Shown: positions 1 to 10,151 of the stretch, one piece after another
Layout of the letters: each line of letters starts with the position of its first letter
How positions within the stretch are numbered: position 1 is the stretch's first letter
Origin: Musa acuminata AAA Group
Lineage: Eukaryota > Streptophyta > Magnoliopsida > Zingiberales > Musaceae
Length of the DNA stretch: 64,000 nt
Assembly: GCF_036884655.1 (NCBI RefSeq)
Contig: NC_088355.1
Span: 17,157,501-17,221,500, forward strand
Reading direction: 5' to 3'
Notes under the pieces: generated by a model
Database searches by the model: none
Told to the model about the DNA's origin: nothing
Seen by the model: the letters and a program-made list of their open reading frames with translations, nothing else
Program-made: the position numbers and the translations under genes

Positions 1-410
1 CGTGCTAACTACGATTATCTCTAAGACAACTTCTGCAGCTTGCTCCGATGCGTCAATCGCTTCTTCCGGCGAGTTTCCGGCCAACTTCCATCGATCAACC
101 GATAACCCTCGGTGATCCTTCTGTGGACATCCGGCATACTCCTGGACTTTGCGACGATCCACTTGGCGAGTTCCGACGAGCTTCGCTTGGCAAGCTTCTG
201 GACTTCTCGGATCTGTTCTCTCTGAACCTCCGACGACCGTCCGAACTTCCGTCGAACTCTCGAACTCCCAACGTGATCCTGATCTTGACTCCGGCGCAAC
301 TCCTGCTGCTTGTCTTACTCTCATCGTAGTTAATCCTGCACACTTATCTCAACACATAGATTAGATAACAAATGACAATTGACTTCATCATCAAAATCCG
401 AGATTCAACA
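1..410 (-). repeat. SV-A 3' LTR, partial
   Basis: This stretch is nearly identical to 7351-7760. On the minus strand it starts TGTTGAATCTCGG at 410, directly after the polypurine tract. Only the first part of U3 is in the window. Short open frames on both strands here lack codon signal and recur in every LTR copy, so they are not called as genes. Confidence 0.95.
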
Positions 411-424
411 ATCTCCCCCTTTTT
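411..424 (-). other. SV-A polypurine tract
   Basis: On the minus strand this reads AAAAAGGGGGAGAT and abuts the 3' LTR start. It is the expected plus-strand priming site. A second, diverged copy of the purine motif lies upstream at about 912-926, as is usual in Sireviruses. Confidence 0.9.
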
Positions 425-1154
425 GATGATGACAATCAATTGATAAAGGAGTTATCCTTAACTCCCCCTATCTATATGCCATAGTTGAGATAAGTCAACC
501 TTGAATTCAAGACCTAAGAATTCAAGTGACGTATTGATAAGTTAGATCAGTTAAACTTATCAATACTCCCATCATGATGCCTATCATGATGTATCTCTTC
601 AAGAATTATGTCAAGGCATGACATACATCATCAAGTTTGTATGATTGTGTTTGTAACCATTCATCATGTAATCATAAAACAACGAAGGACTTTTTACATG
701 ATGCTCACATTTGAGATTGTCTAGCAAGTTTGCATTTTCATCACAATATCAAATCAAGATATGATGCAAACTATAGTACATGTTCACATATCTCTTGGTG
801 ATGCAAGGATGGCATAACATTGTTTATGGCATCACTCAAGTATTTGTAACTATGACATAGATATGATTATGGCAGTTCAGCTATGACATAGTGTTTATCA
901 ATTCATATTTTTCTCCCCCTTTGTCATCAACAAAAAGCATGATAGCATTATCAAGCATATAAAGGAAGTCATGACACATATATCACTTTATTGTTTTTGC
1001 TTGACGGAGAAAAAGTCATTTTCCAAGGAGTTTTCATAAGAGTGTACGGGAACATCCCATTTTTAGCATACAACCCGAAAAATGAACTTCTTACATGCAT
1101 TTGGTTAAAAATATTTGTCACATAATTTGCAACATGTTATTTGATCAAGCGTTG
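425..1154 (-). other. SV-A 3' non-coding region
   Basis: This AT-rich, non-coding stretch lies between the RT/RNase H stop and the polypurine tract. It contains many TGATG/CATCA words and one extra purine tract (CTCCCCCTTTGTCATC on the plus strand near 913). No gene is visible. Confidence 0.8.
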
Positions 1155-3137
1155 TCAAGGCATGTAATAAGTATTTGGACACATCAACATTCCTAATTCT
1201 CTTCTTATGTAATCAAATTGTTCTTCACATAGGGGTTTTGTGAAGATATCAGCTAGTTGATGTTTGGTATCAATAAACTCTATGGTTACATCATGATTAG
1301 TGACATGATCTCGTATAAAGTGATGTCTAATATCAATGTGTTTTGTTCTTGAGTGTTGTATAGGATTTTTAGTTAAGCATATTGCACTCGTGTTATCACA
1401 TTTAATGGGAATATCTTTAAGATTTACTTTGTAATCTTCTAAAGTGTTTTTCATCCATACAACTTGTGCACAGCATGCACTTGCTGCAATGTATTCAGCT
1501 TCGGTTGTTGATAGGGCAACCGAGTTTTGTTTCTTAGATGACCAGGATACAAGGGCATGTCCTAAAAATTGACATGATCCTGATGTGCTTTTTCTGTCTA
1601 GTTTACAGCCAGCGAAGTCCGCGCCAGCATAGGCTGTTAATTCAAAATTTTCTGATTTTGGGTACCATAATCCTAGATTGGTAGTTCCATTAAGATATCT
1701 GAGTATTCTTTTGACTGCTTTGAGATGGGATATCTTAGGGTCTGATTGAAATCTAGCACAAAGTCCTACACTGAACATGATGTCTGGTCTGGTGGCAGTG
1801 AGGTAAAGTAAACTTCCTATCATACCCCTATAGGTTTTTTGATCGAAGCTTTCTCCATTCTCATCAATTTCTAACTTAGTGGAGGTGCTCATAGGGGTGT
1901 CAATGGCTTTTGAGTTATTCATTTTGAACTTCTTTAGCAAACTCACAGCATATTTGGTTTGACTAATAAAGATGCCATTGCTTAGTTGTTTGATTTGTAG
2001 GCCTAAGAAGAATGTTAACTCTCCCATTAGACTCATTTCGAATTCATGACTCATAGTTTTCGCAAAGGATTTACAAAGAGATTCATTTGTAGAACCAAAG
2101 ATAATGTCATCAACATAAATTTGAACAATGAGAAAATCATTTTCAAAATTCTTGATAAACAATGTAGTATCAACCTTGCCTTTTATGAAATTATTTTCAA
2201 TAAGAAAAGAGCTAAGTCTCTCATACCAAGCCCTTGGGGCTTGTTTTAAACCATAGAGAGCTTTAGTTAATCTAAACACATGATTAGGGTAGCCATTATT
2301 TTCAAATCCAGGAGGTTGTTCAACATAAACTTCTTCGGAAATGAAACCATTTAGAAAAGCGCTTTTAACATCCATTTGAAATAACTTAAAATTATTGCAA
2401 CTAGCGTAGGCAAGGAGCATCCTTATGGCTTCCAATCGAGCCACAGGTGTGAAGGTTTCTTCGTAATCGATACCTTCTTCTTGGTTGAAACCTTTGGCCA
2501 CTAATCTAGCCTTGTTTCTAACCACGATACCATTTTCATCTTGCTTGTTTCTAAAGACCCATTTAGTACCAATTACTAAATGGTCATTTGGCCTAGGAAG
2601 AATTATACTAGTCATGATATGATGAAGTATCTTAGTGTTAAAGGGCATTAAATGTTCACAACTTTTGGGAATAGATTCTACGTTAGGATTGGCAAGGATT
2701 GTTCCTAAGGCTTCAACGTAGGATGTTTCAATAGTTTCTTCATCCCATGTTCCTTTAAAGTAAAGTCCTATGCTTTTCATGGGAATACCTATTATATCAC
2801 ATATGAATTTATCAGTGATTGAAATGTGTTGTCCTAAGAGATAGGTTGATATCCTTTCTTCATCATCTTTTTGCATGTTGTTATAAAACAATCTAACTAG
2901 TCTAGGATAAATGGGTTCGTTGATCTGCAAAATGGGAAGTAGATTTAGGTTTGCAAACCAATGGATAGTTTCTACATCTCTTAGTTCATTCAGATCTACA
3001 TATTTTCCCTTATTGATGCTTCTTAGTTCGAAGGAGAGAAATTTTTCAGCATGGTTTTTGGAATCAAAAAGAGTGAGATCAAACTCTTCTACTACTCTCC
3101 TCTTTCCCTTGTCCCTTGAGGATCTTCTAGATCCCAT
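1155..3137 (-). CDS. Fusion ORF: plant-transposon-protein domain joined to Sirevirus RT/RNase H (660 aa)
   Basis: This is an uninterrupted 660-codon ORF. Residues 1 to about 181 match the N-terminal part of ORF3 of SV-B (shared GKYVDL, LVRLFY, STYLLG, SCEHL.PFN.KILHHI). From about residue 182 it is Ty1/copia reverse transcriptase ([23 protein letters not shown] at the active site) and RNase H ([32 protein letters not shown]), ending at the usual pol C terminus. The junction, near 2597-2601, falls at a short shared TTCC. The usual first RNase H aspartate appears to be glycine (YAGADFAG; SV-B and SV-D have YADADF), which may cripple RNase H. The start is the ATG matching the ORF3 start in SV-B. 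Gene order suggests a template switch that removed PR, IN and the start of RT. Whether the fusion protein is made is unknown. Confidence 0.85.
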   Translation of the reverse strand: MGSRRSSRDKGKRRVVEEFDLTLFDSKNHAEKFLSFELRSINKGKYVDLNELRDVETIHWFANLNLLPILQINEPIYPRLVRLFYNNMQKDDEERISTYLLGQHISITDKFICDIIGIPMKSIGLYFKGTWDEETIETSYVEALGTILANPNVESIPKSCEHLMPFNTKILHHIMTSIILPRPNDHLVIGTKWVFRNKQDENGIVVRNKARLVAKGFNQEEGIDYEETFTPVARLEAIRMLLAYASCNNFKLFQMDVKSAFLNGFISEEVYVEQPPGFENNGYPNHVFRLTKALYGLKQAPRAWYERLSSFLIENNFIKGKVDTTLFIKNFENDFLIVQIYVDDIIFGSTNESLCKSFAKTMSHEFEMSLMGELTFFLGLQIKQLSNGIFISQTKYAVSLLKKFKMNNSKAIDTPMSTSTKLEIDENGESFDQKTYRGMIGSLLYLTATRPDIMFSVGLCARFQSDPKISHLKAVKRILRYLNGTTNLGLWYPKSENFELTAYAGADFAGCKLDRKSTSGSCQFLGHALVSWSSKKQNSVALSTTEAEYIAASACCAQVVWMKNTLEDYKVNLKDIPIKCDNTSAICLTKNPIQHSRTKHIDIRHHFIRDHVTNHDVTIEFIDTKHQLADIFTKPLCEEQFDYIRRELGMLMCPNTYYMP

Positions 3138-3900
3138 TACTATTGCTGTTTTAGAGGGATGATGATGAGCTAAAGTAAATGAAGAACAAAACAGAATTTA
3201 AGAGCTTCTTAGAGAGTACCTTTGTGAAATCTTCAAGAGAAGGAAGGATTCTTGATGTTTTGCTCCGAAATAAGAGGTATTTGGAAGGCTTAGAGGAGTG
3301 AAATGGGAATGGAGGAGACTTGGAAGAGTAGAGGAGGAAATGGGGGTGAGTTGGGGTCGGTTCCTCAGCCGGCCCTAGCGTGATTTTAAGGGGCAGAGCT
3401 GCTGGCGGTTGCACCTCTGGCTGGAGCGGTGCAACCTCTGGCAACCCGTGATGGCTGGAGGTGCAACCGCCAGCTGGAGAGGTGCCACCGCCTGCAGCAG
3501 GTGAGTACTTAGGATGATTTGATTTGGGAGAATTTGCCTTGAGGAGAGTTTCAGAGCAATTGATGTTTGTTACATGATTTCGTATGAGTTTTTATTTAAG
3601 GAAGAAGCTCTTTGTAAGATAGATCTTTTAACGTGCATACGAATGTTTGTTTGGTGTCCCTTTTAAGATCATGACGTGTTTAGTTTCTACAAGAATTAAT
3701 TCGTAGATGAACAGGTTTTGAAGATCAGGGGGGTATGTGAATTTGGATATCATAAGTTTCTAATTGTATCGTATTTGTGATTTCATAGCTTCCACTTGTT
3801 ACTTAAGCGTTGCGAGTTTCTTTTTGATTCTTGGCTTATGATCATTGAGAGTTAAGGAGCAGAACATTATTTCTTGCTCCGGCCTAGACTTTTAATGTTT
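3138..3900 (-). other. SV-A spacer between gag and the fusion ORF: ORF3 leader plus unassigned DNA
   Basis: The part next to the fusion ORF (about 3138-3500) corresponds to the ORF3 leader in SV-B. It holds several GGTGCAACC/GGTTGCACC palindromic units (about 3400-3500) and a possible splice donor (minus AAG|GTAC at about 3220). The part next to gag (about 3855-3900) still resembles the gag-protease junction. The roughly 355 bp between (3500-3855) match nothing else in the window and have no long ORF. The block is what remains after protease, integrase and the start of RT were lost. Confidence 0.65.
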
Positions 3901-5481
3901 TTATAGGAACGGATGAACTTTAGGAACCCATTTGCTTTTGGGTGCCTCATAAACAGATCTATATTTTCTATCATGTTGCATAGAGTTTATCATGGTTCCT
4001 TTAGGAACCCAAATCAATTTGTTTGGGCTTATTTTCTTGAATGGACAACAATGTGTCTTGTGTCCAGATTTGCAACAAAAGTTGCACTTGGTTTGGTGTT
4101 GAACGTGTAAGATGGGGCCTTTTACAAAGGTAGTTGGATTTCGGTGAGGACTCCTTACAAATCCAATCCCACTTCTTTTGGGAGCATGACCCTTGTTTGT
4201 AAGGATCATGTTTAATGACTTGCTACCAACCTCGAATTTCTTCAAGGTGTCTTTAAGCAGCAAGTTTTCTTTTTGTATAGTTTCTAAATCATGACATTTG
4301 GTACATGAGTTTAAACTATCATGATGTTCGACTTTTAACTTATCAAACTCACAAGTAAGATTATCATGTACCCTTTTTAGCAACTTGTATTTTCTATTTA
4401 TAACTTTGCATTCATCAAATAAATCATGGAAGGCATTTAATAATTCATCGAAAGATAAATCAGCATCTAATAAATCCGTTACCTCCTCTTCGATGGCCAT
4501 AAAGGCGTAATGAGCAACTTGCTCGGTGTTGGATTCTTCTTCCTCGGATGCGCTCGAATCATCCCATGTTGCTTGGAGCGCCTTCTTCTTTGTTCTTTTC
4601 TTGACTTGGGGACAATCACTTTTGTAATGTCCCGGCTTTTTACATTCATAGCAGATCACTTGGTCCTTCTTAGGTTCAAGTTTATTTTTCACATCGTTTT
4701 TAAACTTGTTTCTTTTGAAGAATTTTTTAAACTTTCTTGTCAAAAGTGCCAAGTCATCATCACAATCCTCATCACTTGAGTTTTCTCTCAAGTGGCATTC
4801 AGAAGTTTTAAGTGCCATATCCTTCCTGTTCTTTGGAAGGATGTCTTCTTGCTCTTCATGAGCTTTGCAGGTCATTTCGTAGGTCATTAATGACCCGATT
4901 AGTTCTTCAAGAGGAAAATTTTGCAGATCTTTTGCCTCTTGAATGGCGGTGACTTTAGGATCCCAACTCTTAGGAAGGGATCTTAGTATCTTATTAACAA
5001 GCTCAAAATCCGAAAAGCTCTTTCCGAGTCCTTTTAGACCGTTGACGACATCCGTGAAACGGGTAAACATGTCGCCAATGGTTTCACTCGGTTTCATTCG
5101 GAAAAGTTCAAAAGAATGCAGCAACAGATTGATTTTTGACTCTTTCACTCTACTTGTGCCCTCGTGGGTCACTTCAAGTGTGTGCCAAATATCAAAAGCA
5201 GTTTCGCAAGTTGAAACACGATTAAACTCGTTTTTATCAAGAGCGCAAAATAAGGCATTCATAGCCTTTGCATTAAGAGCGAAAGCCTTCTTCTCCAAAT
5301 CGTTCCAATCGATCATTGGAAGAGAAGATTTTGAAAATCCATTTTCAACAAGGTTCCACAGTTCAAAATCCATAGAAATAAGAAAGATCCTCATTCGGGT
5401 CTTCCAGTAAGTGTAGTCCGTTCCACTGAACATGGGTGGACGTGTAATCGAATGCCCCTCTTGGTTTCCGGCGTATGCCAT
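3901..5481 (-). CDS. gag: SV-A gag, intact (526 aa)
   Basis: Copia-type Gag, the structural protein that packages element RNA. The N terminus (RPPMFSGTDYTYWKTRM, residues 14-30) and the AFDIWHTLE and PSETIGDMFTRF segments are of the DUF4219/UBN2 type. A CCHC zinc knuckle lies at 277-290 (CYECKKPGHYKSDC) and a second at about 466-479 (CX2CX4HX4C). Between them are an acidic serine-rich stretch and a Lys/Glu-rich segment likely to be helical or coiled coil (about 330-420). The start ATG lies 37 bp after the primer site. The ORF ends PFL-stop, where other copies in this window also stop before protease. It is the only uninterrupted full-length gag in the window and so a possible source of Gag for deleted relatives. 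Confidence 0.93.
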   Translation of the reverse strand: MAYAGNQEGHSITRPPMFSGTDYTYWKTRMRIFLISMDFELWNLVENGFSKSSLPMIDWNDLEKKAFALNAKAMNALFCALDKNEFNRVSTCETAFDIWHTLEVTHEGTSRVKESKINLLLHSFELFRMKPSETIGDMFTRFTDVVNGLKGLGKSFSDFELVNKILRSLPKSWDPKVTAIQEAKDLQNFPLEELIGSLMTYEMTCKAHEEQEDILPKNRKDMALKTSECHLRENSSDEDCDDDLALLTRKFKKFFKRNKFKNDVKNKLEPKKDQVICYECKKPGHYKSDCPQVKKRTKKKALQATWDDSSASEEEESNTEQVAHYAFMAIEEEVTDLLDADLSFDELLNAFHDLFDECKVINRKYKLLKRVHDNLTCEFDKLKVEHHDSLNSCTKCHDLETIQKENLLLKDTLKKFEVGSKSLNMILTNKGHAPKRSGIGFVRSPHRNPTTFVKGPILHVQHQTKCNFCCKSGHKTHCCPFKKISPNKLIWVPKGTMINSMQHDRKYRSVYEAPKSKWVPKVHPFL

Positions 5482-5517
5482 CTCTCTTGGGTTTTAATCC
5501 TTTAGAGAGTTTACCTT

Positions 5518-5529
5518 GCTCTGATACCA
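5518..5529 (-). other. SV-A primer-binding site (initiator tRNA-Met)
   Basis: On the minus strand this reads TGGTATCAGAGC, complementary to the 3' end of plant initiator tRNA-Met, two bases after the LTR end. Confidence 0.95.
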
Positions 5530-5649
5530 ATTGTTAGGATCGAGAGCACTAAGAGGGGGGGGGGTGAATTAGTGCAGCGGAAATCTTATAATAAATTAAA
5601 AACCAAAAACTGCGTTCGTTCAAAAACTATTATGATGCAAAAGCAAATT

Positions 5650-5966
5650 CTCAGTTTGTATCTAAGTGCAGTTTGCGTCTAAGCGCAGATTGCGTCTAAG
5701 CACAGTTTTGCGTCTAAGCGCAGATTGCGTCTAAGCGCAGTTTTGCGTCTAAGCGCAGTTTTGCGTCTAAACTCAGATTTACGTCTAAACGCAAATTTAC
5801 GTCTAAACGCAGTTTTACGTCTAAACGTAGTTTTACGTCTAAACGCAGATTTACGTCTAAACGTAGTTTTACGTCTAAACGCAGTTTTACGTCTAAACGC
5901 AGTTTTACGTCTAAACGCAGATTTACGTCTAAACGCAGTTAGACGCAGATTTACGTCTAAACTTTG
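5650..5966 (-). repeat. 18-bp tandem array in the SV-A LTR
   Basis: About 17 copies of a 17-18 bp unit, plus-strand form close to TTTTACGTCTAAACGCAG. Left copies carry GCGTCTAAGCGCAG and right copies ACGTCTAAACGCAG. Because the unit is a multiple of three, it creates an artefactual reading frame of a six-residue repeat. The matching stretch of SV-D (about 38520-38700) has only scattered remnants, so this is an amplification in SV-A. Confidence 0.9.
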
Positions 5967-6364
5967 AAACTCGTTTGTATACTCGCAGAAGGCAGTATAC
6001 AGTTGAAACTAAGACGTAAACGTGAACTGAAATCTGATGATTGAGCGAAGAAAGCCGATTTACGTCTGAATGCAGTTTTACGTCTAAACGTTGAAACTCG
6101 TTCGTAAAATCGTAGAGGACAGATTGCAGTTATCAATAGGATTAAAATGTAAGCGTAAACTGCAAGGAAGCTCGTTCGTAGAAACACAGAAAACAGTTCT
6201 GCAGAATCAAACGTAAACGTAAACTGTAATGTATGAAAATTCGAGTTTACGTCTGAATGCAGATTTGGAAGAACAGCACTTAGAACTTGTTCGTGAAAGC
6301 GCAGAGAGCAGTAGTGATGAGGGAGGTTTGCAGTAATGAAAGTAAACGCAAACCAGAGATTTAG

Positions 6365-6396
6365 AGTGGTTCGGTCAGCCTTGACCTACTCCACTT
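6365..6396 (-). promoter_or_regulatory. U5 hairpin of the SV-A LTR
   Basis: Inverted repeat: minus-strand GTGG, a short spacer, GGTCA, a short loop, TGACC, GA, CCAC. The same element occurs at the matching place in every LTR of this family in the window. It would form a stem near the 5' end of the RNA. A role in packaging, dimerisation or translation is inferred, not shown. Confidence 0.6.
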
Positions 6397-6667
6397 TTGG
6401 CTTCCTCCACCGATGAGGTTGCCGACGTCAACTAGGTGCCTTCCTTCAATGGGCGAAGGCCAAACTTCCCTCTTACAGTTTCTCTCCTTTTGACAGGCTT
6501 AGGAGACAACCTTTACAGACCTTTCTCTCCTCACTTTATAATTGAAAACTTGAAGAACAGAAGGAGGAGACTTAAAGGCTTTACAACACTTTTGAGCTCT
6601 TTAGAATCACAGAAAAGATCACAATTTCGGTATAGGTCTGTGTCTCTTCAGTGCTGAATGGGTGGGG

Positions 6668-6675
6668 TATTTATA
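6668..6675 (-). promoter_or_regulatory. TATA box of the SV-A 5' LTR
   Basis: Minus-strand TATAAATA within GGCCTATAAATACCCC, placed between the palindromic array and the U5 hairpin. The same context occurs in the other Sirevirus LTRs here, which supports it as the core promoter. Confidence 0.8.
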
Positions 6676-6728
6676 GGCCCCAACCCAATTCAAAATTCGA
6701 GCTCAAAACTGTCAAATCCCAGAATTTC

Positions 6729-7250
6729 TGGGATCTGGCGGTTGCACCTCTCGACTGGAGAGGTGGCACCGCTTGGCAGAGCTCGAAGACTGAGCTCTGC
6801 CGATTGCTTCTCTCTGCTAGAGCTCGAAGACTGAGCTCGATGGTTGCATCACCTGGCAGAGCTCGAAGACTGAGCTTGGTGGTTGCATCACCTGGCAGAG
6901 CTCGAAATCTGAGCTCGGTGGTTGCATCACTTGGCAGAGCTCCAAACTGAGCTCAAGCTGATGCACCATTCTGCCAGAGCTCGAAGACTGAGCTTGGTGA
7001 ATGCATCACCTAGCAAAGCTCGAGACTGAGCTCAGGCTGATGCACCACTCTGCCAGAGCTCGAAGACTGAGCTCTGTGGTTGCATCGCCTGGCAGAGCTC
7101 GGAACTTGAGCTCTGGCGGTGCAACCTCTTGGCTGGGGCGGTTGCACCTCCCAGCCGTGCACCCCTGGCGGTTGCACCTCCCAGCCCCACAGCCCAGGCG
7201 GTTGCACCTCCTGGCTGGGGCGGTTGCACCTCCTGGTGCAATCAGGGTCC
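6729..7250 (-). repeat. Palindromic and 40-bp tandem repeats upstream of the SV-A TATA box
   Basis: Two repeat types interleave. Units of GGCGGT-N3-ACCGCC type occur at both ends (about 6735-6775 and 7120-7245). Between them about nine copies of a 40-bp unit centred on GAGCTCGAAGACTGAGCTC start near 6779, 6820, 6859, 6899, 6937, 6976, 7018, 7057 and 7095. Each unit contains two GAGCTC sites and a TGCATCACC tail. Confidence 0.85.
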
Positions 7251-7760
7251 GAATGGTTCACTCCATTCGACCCACTTTGAATCTTTTCAGGGGCCCAATT
7301 GCCCCAAGATTAAGCTAATGGGATCACCTCCCATTTTCATGCTTAATCATCGTGCTAACTACGATTATCTCTAAGACAACTTCTGCAGCTTGCTCCGATG
7401 CGTCAATCGCTTCTTCCGGCGAGTTTCCGGCCAACTTCCGTCGATCAACCGATAACCCTCGGTGATCCTTCTACGGACATCCGGCATACTCCTGGACTTT
7501 GCGACGATCCACTTGGCGAGTTCCGACGAGCATCGCTTGGCAAGCTTCTGGACTTCTCGGATCTGTTCTCTCTGAACCTCCGACGACCGTCCGAACTTCC
7601 GTCGAACTCTCGAACTCCCAACGTGATCCTGATCTTGACTCCGGCGCAACTCCTGCTGCTTGTCTTACTCTCATCGTAGTTAATCCTGCACACTTATCTC
7701 AACACATAGATTAGATAACAAATGACAATTGACTTCATCATCAAAATCCGAGATTCAACA

Positions 7761-8306
<546 letters not shown>

Positions 8307-8420
8307 GCAATAGTTAATATAAAGTGAGAAATGTCAAAATATAATAAGCAAAAAGATTCCATGTCAAGACACATGTGCCATCACTCACGTGATTGGCTTG
8401 TTGGGCACCTATGATTAGCA
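8307..8420 (-). repeat. TK-1: remnant of a Tork-like LTR
   Basis: Close match to 52618-52731 and 59674-59787, the terminal parts of the TK-2 LTRs, ending TGATTAGCA. Its other end lies left of SV-A, outside the window, so SV-A appears to have inserted into this LTR. Confidence 0.85.
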
Positions 8421-9459
8421 CAAGGAACTTCGTAAGACCGGTGTCAACGAGCTTCTCATCAAGATTGCCAAAAGTGAAGGACTTCGAGTCATGCAAGAGT
8501 GCATGACCAAGGAACAAAGTTGGCAGTACATTGTGCTATACCTTTGCTACTCATTGGAGTAGGTAGTAGGGTTGATGGAGTAGACGGTATAATCCCAAAG
8601 GCGACCAAATCTATTAGAGAATTACTCCAAGTTGGTGTGAAAACTTCTTGCATTTCAGAAGTTCGATGGCATTGAGAAGGTGAATCACAGTAGCTAACTC
8701 AATGCAAAGAGTGCAAACACTTCGAGTACTTCAGAAGTGGGAGCAAAGAGTAGGCGAAGGTTAGTAACCAGCTCGATGTATGGAGTATAACCCTTGAGGA
8801 GGCAGACGAAGTTAAGTAACCATTACCTTCTCAACTCTTAAGAGAATGGGCGAAACCAAGTACCCCAATTCTCTTATCTATCTAACAAAGGAGCGCTGCA
8901 TAGGTTCAAAGACCCTTCAAAGATAATAGAAGATAATAGTTATTAAATCCTCACCAAGGGTGATCAGTGCTATTGAGAGTAGGTTATCCGGTTCATTTCC
9001 CAATAGAATGTCAATCAAAAGTGGAAGTGATGCGAATCTACTTGGAAGTGACAACTAAATGAAAGAAGAATCGATGGACATTTTATGGAGGAATGACCCA
9101 ACACTTCGAAAGTTTATGAGGTAATTCTCGTTAAAGCTCCAACAAGCATCCACCCAGTTCAAGCAGCATGTGGTATTTGAGAGACTGGCGCATAGTAAGG
9201 ATAGTCTTTTCCTTTATCTGGAGGATCTGTAGGAATCAACAAGGATCAACACAACTCAGCCAACCCCACACCAGAGTCAAAGTCATTGACGAGTTGAAAC
9301 AGTATAGCGAATCAAAAGTTCGACTACTCAACAACAGCAATTAGGAGCCAAGAGGCGTATTGCAGCTAAAGCTGAAGATTGAATACTCAGCAAAGGCGAG
9401 GAGTTGTAGTGTCAGCAAAAGGCTTCGACGAGGACATCGAAGGAATAAGTGGGGGAGAA
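8421..9459 (+). mobile_element. GY-1 internal remnant: probable 3' non-coding region of a Ty3/gypsy element
   Basis: No ORF of meaningful length or coding motif is visible. The stretch is placed as the 3' interior of a gypsy element because it ends in a purine tract (AGTGGGGGAGAA, 9448-9459) followed by an LTR-like start (TGTGACGGACAATG), a combination typical of plant Ty3/gypsy elements. Family assignment is tentative. Confidence 0.5.
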
Positions 9460-9637
9460 TGTGACGGACAATGTTCTAAACAGCATATAGAGGGATGGTC
9501 GAAGGCTTAAAAGCCCCATATTAGTTGGGTTTGGTGGCCGTCTTAGGCTAGTAAATAAAGGTTGTGTCATATAGACACTTGTGAGAGATATTCGGTCTGT
9601 AGTGGATCATTTTTACCCTTTGTTCTGCAATTGTTTA
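9460..9637 (+). repeat. GY-1 3' LTR, first part
   Basis: Begins TGTGACGG after the purine tract and is interrupted by SV-B at 9638. The last five bases (GTTTA, 9633-9637) are the target-site duplication of SV-B. The LTR resumes after 19040. Confidence 0.65.
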
Positions 9638-10151
9638 TGTTGAATCTCGGATTTTGATGATGAAATCAATTGATGGGTTAATTGATCTAATCCATATTAT
9701 TGAGTTAAATGTGCAGGATTAACTATGATAACCAGAAAACACAAAGCAAGAATACCGGAGTCAAGATCGATGTACGTTTAAGAGTCCGAAGAATCGTCGG
9801 AGATGTTGCCGGAACCAACCGAGAAGAAATCGGGAACCTATCAAAATTTTCGGAAGTTCACCGAAGAGATCGTCGGAGGTTCATGGAGATCACCGAGAAG
9901 GCTCGGCTACTCGTTAAAGTCATCACAAGATCGGGAGCTTGATGGGAGTCCGTCGGAAGAAGTTCGTCGAAAAGCTTGCCGAAACAAGACTCGACGTTCG
10001 CGGTTGAAAGCTTGCTTAGGATGTGTTTTTGTTATGTAGTTCACTTGTAATTAGGATTAGGATTAAGAGATAATCCTATATCCTGGTTAGGGGCCAACTG
10101 GGCCCAAAGTCGGATATGGTTTGGGCTAAAATTAAGCCAAACCGGTGAAAT

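Larger units (their letters stand above)
1..7760 (-). mobile_element. SV-A: Sirevirus-type Ty1/copia element, protease and integrase deleted, left end outside window
   Basis: On the minus strand the order is 5' LTR (7760-5532), primer site, gag, a spacer, a fusion ORF (ORF3 domain plus RT/RNase H), 3' non-coding DNA, polypurine tract and 3' LTR (410 to beyond the window start). The 410 bp shared by the two LTRs (1-410 and 7351-7760) differ at only 4 positions by eye, so the insertion is young. Protease, integrase and the start of RT are absent, so the copy cannot be autonomous, yet both remaining long ORFs are open. It lies in the AT microsatellite of a Tork-like LTR. Its target-site duplication cannot be checked because the left end is off the window. 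Confidence 0.9.
5532..7760 (-). repeat. SV-A 5' LTR (2229 bp)
   Basis: On the minus strand it runs from TGTTGAATC (7760) to CCTAACA (5532), followed by the primer site. In transcription order it holds a U3 of direct-repeat-rich DNA, palindromic and SacI-site repeats (about 7250-6730), a TATA box (6675-6668), the U5 hairpin (about 6396-6365), an 18-bp tandem array (about 5966-5650) and a G/C homopolymer run before the end. It is about 0.8 kb longer than the SV-D LTR, mainly through the tandem arrays. Confidence 0.93.

Noticed and set aside
21..364. Overlapping 70-93 codon frames on both strands, repeated at 7371-7714
   Set aside because: They lie within LTR U3 sequence, recur in every LTR copy and show no domain or codon bias.
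5725..5967. Open frame encoding a six-residue repeat (LRLNAV-like)
   Set aside because: Produced by the 18-bp tandem array; the unit is a multiple of three. It lies in an LTR and runs opposite to the element.
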